The notes beneath the pieces were generated by a model. The model was given only the letters and a program-made list of their open reading frames with translations. It made no database searches and was not told where the DNA came from. DNA of 64,000 nucleotides from Aquabacterium fontiphilum (GTDB lineage Bacteria > Pseudomonadota > Gammaproteobacteria > Burkholderiales > Burkholderiaceae_C). Location: the NCBI RefSeq assembly GCF_009909205.1, contig NZ_JAAAPN010000004.1:248001-312000 (forward strand), read 5' to 3'. Each line of letters begins with the position of its first letter. Position 1 is the first letter of the stretch. This document shows positions 56,259-64,000 of this stretch, piece by piece. Position numbers and translations under genes: made by a program.

Positions 56259-56749
56259 GGCTTGGCTCCGCTGTTGCCGCCGCTGGCCGGGCCGCCTTCG
56301 GCCGCCTTGCTGTAGAGGAACTGGCCAATGAGGTTCTCGAGCACGATGGCCGACTGGGTGGCCTTGATCTGGTCGCCCTGGGCAAGGTTGTCTTCACCGA
56401 AACCGGCCTCCAGGCCGATGTACTGCTCACCCAACAGACCGGAGGTCAGGATCTTCGCCGAGCTGTCCTTCGGGAAGCGCACATCGCGGTTCAGCGTGAG
56501 AATGACTTCGGCCTGGTAGGTTTCGCTGTCAAAGCGGATGGCCTGCACCCGGCCCACGACCACACCGGCGCTCTTGACCGCCGCGCGGGGCTTGAGACCG
56601 CCGATGTTGTCGAAACGCGCGCTGACCGTGTAGCCCGGATCGAACGACAGGGTCAGCAGGTTGCCCGCCTTGAGCGCGAGAAACAGGATGGCGGCCGCGC
56701 CAATCAGCACGAACAGCCCCACCCACACATCGTGTTTGGATTTTTGCAT
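56255..56749 (-). CDS. mlaD: MCE-domain protein MlaD
   Basis: Hexameric periplasmic ring of the Mla ABC complex. The 164-residue protein has one N-terminal helix (DVWVGLFVLIGAAAILFLAL) and the MCE domain (VSARFDNIGGLKPRAAVKSA, VVVGRVQAIRFD and ILTSGLLGEQYIGLEAGFG). The Ala/Gly-rich C-terminus is short. Located between mlaE and mlaA. Confidence 0.94.
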   Translation of the reverse strand: MQKSKHDVWVGLFVLIGAAAILFLALKAGNLLTLSFDPGYTVSARFDNIGGLKPRAAVKSAGVVVGRVQAIRFDSETYQAEVILTLNRDVRFPKDSSAKILTSGLLGEQYIGLEAGFGEDNLAQGDQIKATQSAIVLENLIGQFLYSKAAEGGPASGGNSGAKP

Positions 56750-56780
56750 CTTGTCAGTCCTTGTTGCCCGCGCTTGCGCC

Positions 56781-57566
56781 TCAGATCGAGAACATCATCG
56801 CGGTCAGCACGAAATCGAGCCCCAGCACAGCCAGGGAAGCCATCACCACCGTCCGTGTGGTCGCCAGCGAGACACCCTCAGGCGTCGGCTTGCATTCAAA
56901 GCCCTGCAACAGCGCGATGAAGGTCACGGTGAAGCCGAACACCACGCTCTTGAGCAAGCCGTTGCCCACGTCGGACCACACCTCGACGCCGCTTTGCATC
57001 TGCGACCAGAAGGCGCCCGGGTCGACCCCGATCAGCACCACGCCGACCAGCCATCCGCCCATGATGCCCACGGCCGAGAACACGGCCGCCAGCAGCGGCA
57101 AGGCAATCACGCCCGCCCAGAAGCGCGGTGCGAGCACACGGCGAAGGGGGTCCACGCCCATCATCTCCATGGCGGCAAGCTGCTCACCCGCCTTCATCAG
57201 GCCGATGCCCGCGGTCAACGCCGTGCCGGCCCGCCCGGCAAACAGCAGCGCCGACACCACCGGCCCGAGTTCACGAACCAGCGAGAGGGCCACCATCAGG
57301 CCCAGGGCCTCGCTCGAGCCATAGCGTTGCAGGATGTAGTAGCCCTGCAGGCTGAGCACAAAGCCCACGAACAGGCCCGAGACGACGATGATGGCCAGCG
57401 AGTAGTTGCCGAGAAAGAACACCTGCTCGGACACCAGCCTCGGCCGGCGGAACGCCGCGGCAAACAGCGCCAGCAGCTTGACGAACAGCCGCGCGGCATA
57501 GCCCATGTCGGCCAGCTTGCTGCGCACGGCCAGCCCCACGTCAGAAGGACGCAACCAGCGCATCAT
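56781..57566 (-). CDS. mlaE: Mla ABC transporter permease MlaE
   Basis: Inner-membrane permease of the lipid transporter, 261 residues with about five to six helices. Family segments are [20 protein letters not shown] (read here as [20 protein letters not shown]), [20 protein letters not shown] and the C-terminal LALDFVLT-like helix. Its ATG overlaps the mlaF stop (ATGA). Confidence 0.94.
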   Translation of the reverse strand: MMRWLRPSDVGLAVRSKLADMGYAARLFVKLLALFAAAFRRPRLVSEQVFFLGNYSLAIIVVSGLFVGFVLSLQGYYILQRYGSSEALGLMVALSLVRELGPVVSALLFAGRAGTALTAGIGLMKAGEQLAAMEMMGVDPLRRVLAPRFWAGVIALPLLAAVFSAVGIMGGWLVGVVLIGVDPGAFWSQMQSGVEVWSDVGNGLLKSVVFGFTVTFIALLQGFECKPTPEGVSLATTRTVVMASLAVLGLDFVLTAMMFSI

Positions 57567-58411
57567 CCCCGCACCCCGAAATCCTGACCGGCGTCCAGCG
57601 CCGGGTGATGAAACCGCACCGGGCCATCCGGCTCGGCGTGCACGAACTGCTTGACCAGCGGATCGGTGCTGGCGCGCATCTCATCCGGTGTGCCTTGTGC
57701 CACCACGCGGCCGTTGGCGAGCAGCACGACATGGTCGGCGATCAGGAAAGTCTCATCGACATCGTGCGAGACGACCACGCTGGTCAGACCCATGGTGTCG
57801 TTGAGTTCGCGGATCAGCCGCGCCGACACACCCATGGAGATGGGATCCAGCCCGGCAAACGGCTCGTCGTACAGCACCAACTCGGGATCGAGCGCGATGG
57901 CACGCGCCAGCGCCACGCGGCGCGACATGCCGCCCGAGATCTGACTGGGCATCAGGTCGCGCGCGCCCCGCAGGCCCACCGCATTGAGCTTCATCAGCAC
58001 CAGGTCGCGGATGATGGCCTCGGGCAGACGGGTGTGTTCGCGCAGCGGAAAGGCCACGTTCTCGAACACCGACAGGTCGGTGAACAACGCACCGAACTGG
58101 AACAGCATGCCCATGCGCCGCCGTGCGGCCATCAAGTCGGCGCCGCTGAGTGCGGCCAGATCCTGTCCGTCGAACAGCACCTCCCCCTTCATGGGCAGCA
58201 ACTGACGGCCAATCAGACGCAACACCGTGGTCTTGCCGCCACCCGAGGTGCCCATCAAGGCGACCACCTTGCCGCGCGGCACGACGATGTCGATGTCTTC
58301 GAGGATGACGCGGTCGCCGTAACCGCAGGTGACGCCACGCAGCACCACCAGCGCCTCGGAAGGCATGGCGGGCGCGGCGGGATCGGACGGAGGCTTGGTC
58401 AAATCAGACAT
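57563..58411 (-). CDS. mlaF: Mla ABC transporter ATPase MlaF
   Basis: ATPase of the lipid transporter, 282 residues. Walker [16 protein letters not shown] near residue 50, Q-loop [20 protein letters not shown], signature [16 protein letters not shown], Walker [14 protein letters not shown] and His switch VVSHDVDE. It is the first gene of mlaFEDACB. The ATG at 58411 has no Shine-Dalgarno because the T-run of the gltD terminator occupies that place; an alternative ATG at 58366 has none either. Confidence 0.94.
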   Translation of the reverse strand: MSDLTKPPSDPAAPAMPSEALVVLRGVTCGYGDRVILEDIDIVVPRGKVVALMGTSGGGKTTVLRLIGRQLLPMKGEVLFDGQDLAALSGADLMAARRRMGMLFQFGALFTDLSVFENVAFPLREHTRLPEAIIRDLVLMKLNAVGLRGARDLMPSQISGGMSRRVALARAIALDPELVLYDEPFAGLDPISMGVSARLIRELNDTMGLTSVVVSHDVDETFLIADHVVLLANGRVVAQGTPDEMRASTDPLVKQFVHAEPDGPVRFHHPALDAGQDFGVRG

Positions 58412-58413
58412 GC

Positions 58414-58446
58414 GAAAAAAGAAGGGCCGGTGACACACCGGCCCTT
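58414..58446 (-). terminator. Intrinsic terminator of gltBD, abutting mlaF
   Basis: On the minus strand AAGGGCCGGTG, loop TGT, CACCGGCCCTT form a perfect 11-base stem (58446-58422), followed by CTTTTTTC. This is a strong factor-independent terminator after gltD. Its T-run ends only a few bases before the mlaF ATG. Confidence 0.88.
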
Positions 58447-58513
58447 GGAATCATAGGTGATTCGCGTCGCCCTTGCCTGCCGCCCAGATGGGTGGGCACA
58501 ACAGGCAGGGGGT

Positions 58514-59977
58514 TCAGCGCGGCAGCGCGGAGGCGCCCATCAGGAACGCGTCCACCTCGCGGGCGGCCTGGCGGCCTTCACGGATGGCCCACACCACCAG
58601 CGACTGGCCACGGCGCACGTCGCCGGCGGCAAACACCTTGTCCACGCTGGTGCGGTAGCCACCGATGTCGGTCGACGCCTTGGCGTTGCCGCGGCCGTCC
58701 TTGTCGACGCCGAAGCCGTCCAGCAGGGTGTTGACCGGGTTCGTGAAGCCCATGGCCAGCAACACGAGGTCGGCCTTGTAGGTCTTCTCGGTGCCGGGAA
58801 TCTCGACGAACTTGCCGTCCTTGAGTTCGATGTGCACGGTCTTCAGGCCAGTGACCTTGCCGTTTTCGCCGATGAACTCCTTGGTGGCGATGGCGAACTC
58901 GCGCACGCAGCCTTCTTCGTGGCTCGAAGAGGTACGCAGCTTGGTCGGCCAGTACGGCCAGGTCAGCGGCTTGTTCTCTTCTTCCGGCGGCATGGGCATC
59001 AGCTCGAACTGGGTCACGCTGGCCGCGCCATGGCGGTTGGACGTGCCCACGCAGTCGGAGCCCGTGTCGCCGCCGCCGATGACGATGACGTGCTTGCCAT
59101 CGGCACGGATCTGCTCCTTCATCTTCACGCCAGCGTTGACGCGGTTCTGCTGGGGCAGGAACTCCATCGCAAAGTGGATGCCGGCCAGGTCGCGGCCCGG
59201 CACGGGCAGATCACGCGACTGCTCGGCGCCACCAGCCAGGATCACGGCGTCGAAGTCCTTCTTCAGCTGCTCGGGGCTGACCGACTCCTTGGCCCAGTTG
59301 GTGACCTTGGAACCCTTGGGCAGCTCGCCGACGATGACGTTGGTCTTGAAGACCACGCCTTCGGCTTCCATCTGCTTGACGCGACGGTCGATGTGCGACT
59401 TGTCGAACTTGAAGTCGGGAATGCCGAAGCGCAGCAGGCCGCCGATGGTGTCGTTCTTCTCGAAGACGGTCACGTCGTGGCCCGCGCGGGCCAACTGCTG
59501 GGCAGCAGCCATGCCAGCCGGGCCAGAGCCCACAACGGCCACCTTCTTGCCGGTCTTGACCTTGGGCGGTTGCGGCTTGACCCAGCCTTCTTCCCAGGCG
59601 CGGTCGATGATGGCGTGCTCGATGGACTTGATGCCCACCGGATCGTTGTTGATGTTCAGCACGCAGGCCGCTTCGCAGGGCGCCGGGCAAACCCGGCCGG
59701 TGAAGTCGGGGAAGTTGTTCGTGCTGTGGAGCACCTCGATCGCGTTCTTCCAGTCCTGGTGATAGACCAGGTCGTTGAAGTCCGGGATGATGTTGTTGAC
59801 CGGGCAGCCGTTGTTGCAGAACGGGGTGCCGCAGTCCATGCAGCGCGCGCCCTGGATCTTGGCCTGCTCGTTGGTCAGGCCGATCACGAACTCCTTGTAG
59901 TTCTTGACGCGCTTCTCGACGGGCTCATAGCCCTCTTCGAGACGTTCAAATTCCAGAAAGCCAGTGACTTTTCCCAT
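58514..59977 (-). CDS. gltD: Glutamate synthase small subunit
   Basis: Supplies NADPH electrons to GltB for making glutamate from glutamine and 2-oxoglutarate. The 487-residue protein has N-terminal 4Fe-4S Cys motifs ([19 protein letters not shown] and [11 protein letters not shown]), an FAD motif [20 protein letters not shown] near residue 148, an NADPH motif [13 protein letters not shown] near 287, and a final FAD stretch [17 protein letters not shown]. It follows gltB by about 20 bases. Confidence 0.96.
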   Translation of the reverse strand: MGKVTGFLEFERLEEGYEPVEKRVKNYKEFVIGLTNEQAKIQGARCMDCGTPFCNNGCPVNNIIPDFNDLVYHQDWKNAIEVLHSTNNFPDFTGRVCPAPCEAACVLNINNDPVGIKSIEHAIIDRAWEEGWVKPQPPKVKTGKKVAVVGSGPAGMAAAQQLARAGHDVTVFEKNDTIGGLLRFGIPDFKFDKSHIDRRVKQMEAEGVVFKTNVIVGELPKGSKVTNWAKESVSPEQLKKDFDAVILAGGAEQSRDLPVPGRDLAGIHFAMEFLPQQNRVNAGVKMKEQIRADGKHVIVIGGGDTGSDCVGTSNRHGAASVTQFELMPMPPEEENKPLTWPYWPTKLRTSSSHEEGCVREFAIATKEFIGENGKVTGLKTVHIELKDGKFVEIPGTEKTYKADLVLLAMGFTNPVNTLLDGFGVDKDGRGNAKASTDIGGYRTSVDKVFAAGDVRRGQSLVVWAIREGRQAAREVDAFLMGASALPR

Positions 59978-59997
59978 TTCAAACTCCTAACGCGCGC

Positions 59998-64000
<4,003 letters not shown>

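Overview
The window is 64 kb of dense, GC-rich bacterial chromosome. It looks like a betaproteobacterium of the order Burkholderiales, near Comamonadaceae or Aquabacterium/Leptothrix-type lineages. The reasons are the mlaFEDACB gene order, a TrpS with a C-terminal extension, a DUF3717/DUF1289 protein, a malic enzyme fused to a phosphotransacetylase-like domain, and a long NCS1-transporter/histidine-kinase fusion beside a urea/amide ABC operon. This placement rests on family knowledge only; no database was searched. I saw no rRNA, tRNA, CRISPR array, insertion sequence or prophage gene. No stretch longer than 300 bases lacks a gene.

Layout. 1-11.2 kb is housekeeping: a divergent FtsH-like protease (cut by the left edge), a renalase-like flavoprotein, a divergent hydrolase/HxlR regulator pair, slyX, a DUF454 protein, glnS, a PPK2 kinase, a GNAT-like protein, a DUF3717-DUF1289 protein, trpS and purN. 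11.3-22.3 kb is an amide-nitrogen module: a LuxR response regulator and a giant NCS1-permease/hybrid histidine kinase on the minus strand, divergent from urtABCDE-fmdA-fmdB. 22.4-27 kb holds an HPF-like protein, a TetR regulator divergent from a flavin monooxygenase and a short-chain dehydrogenase, and an AmiE aliphatic amidase. 27-42 kb holds a DUF2804 protein, an AraC regulator divergent from a fatty acid hydroxylase, an RsmB-type rRNA methyltransferase, a polysaccharide export protein, a GGDEF/EAL protein, maeB, a DMT transporter, an acyl-CoA dehydrogenase divergent from an SDR, a DUF1295 protein and a secreted unknown. 42-48.3 kb holds a binding protein/hybrid kinase pair and a fadD/BASS-symporter pair. 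48.5-54.3 kb holds rpoH, and tal-pgi-HAD divergent from zwf. 54.4-58.4 kb is the mlaFEDACB operon, followed by gltBD (gltB is cut by the right edge).

How the parts fit. The main story is nitrogen and carbon from short-chain amides. UrtABCDE should import urea or short amides, and FmdA and AmiE, from unrelated enzyme families, should release ammonium from them. GltBD at the other end assimilates ammonium. No urease gene is in view. The NCS1-kinase/LuxR pair is the obvious local regulator. A perfect palindrome TACGT-N6-ACGTA lies in the kinase/urtA intergenic region (15478-15493) and again upstream of amiE (25874-25889), 10 kb away. I infer that both loci belong to one regulon.

A second theme is lipid or hydrophobic-substrate catabolism (monooxygenase, SDRs, hydroxylase, acyl-CoA dehydrogenase, FadD), where several promoter regions carry clustered TGACG half-sites. 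A third is regulatory layout: a perfect CIRCE element before rpoH, tandem operators between the hydrolase and the HxlR gene, several -10 boxes exactly six bases before an ATG (apparently leaderless mRNAs), and a gltD terminator that ends directly before the mlaF start codon.
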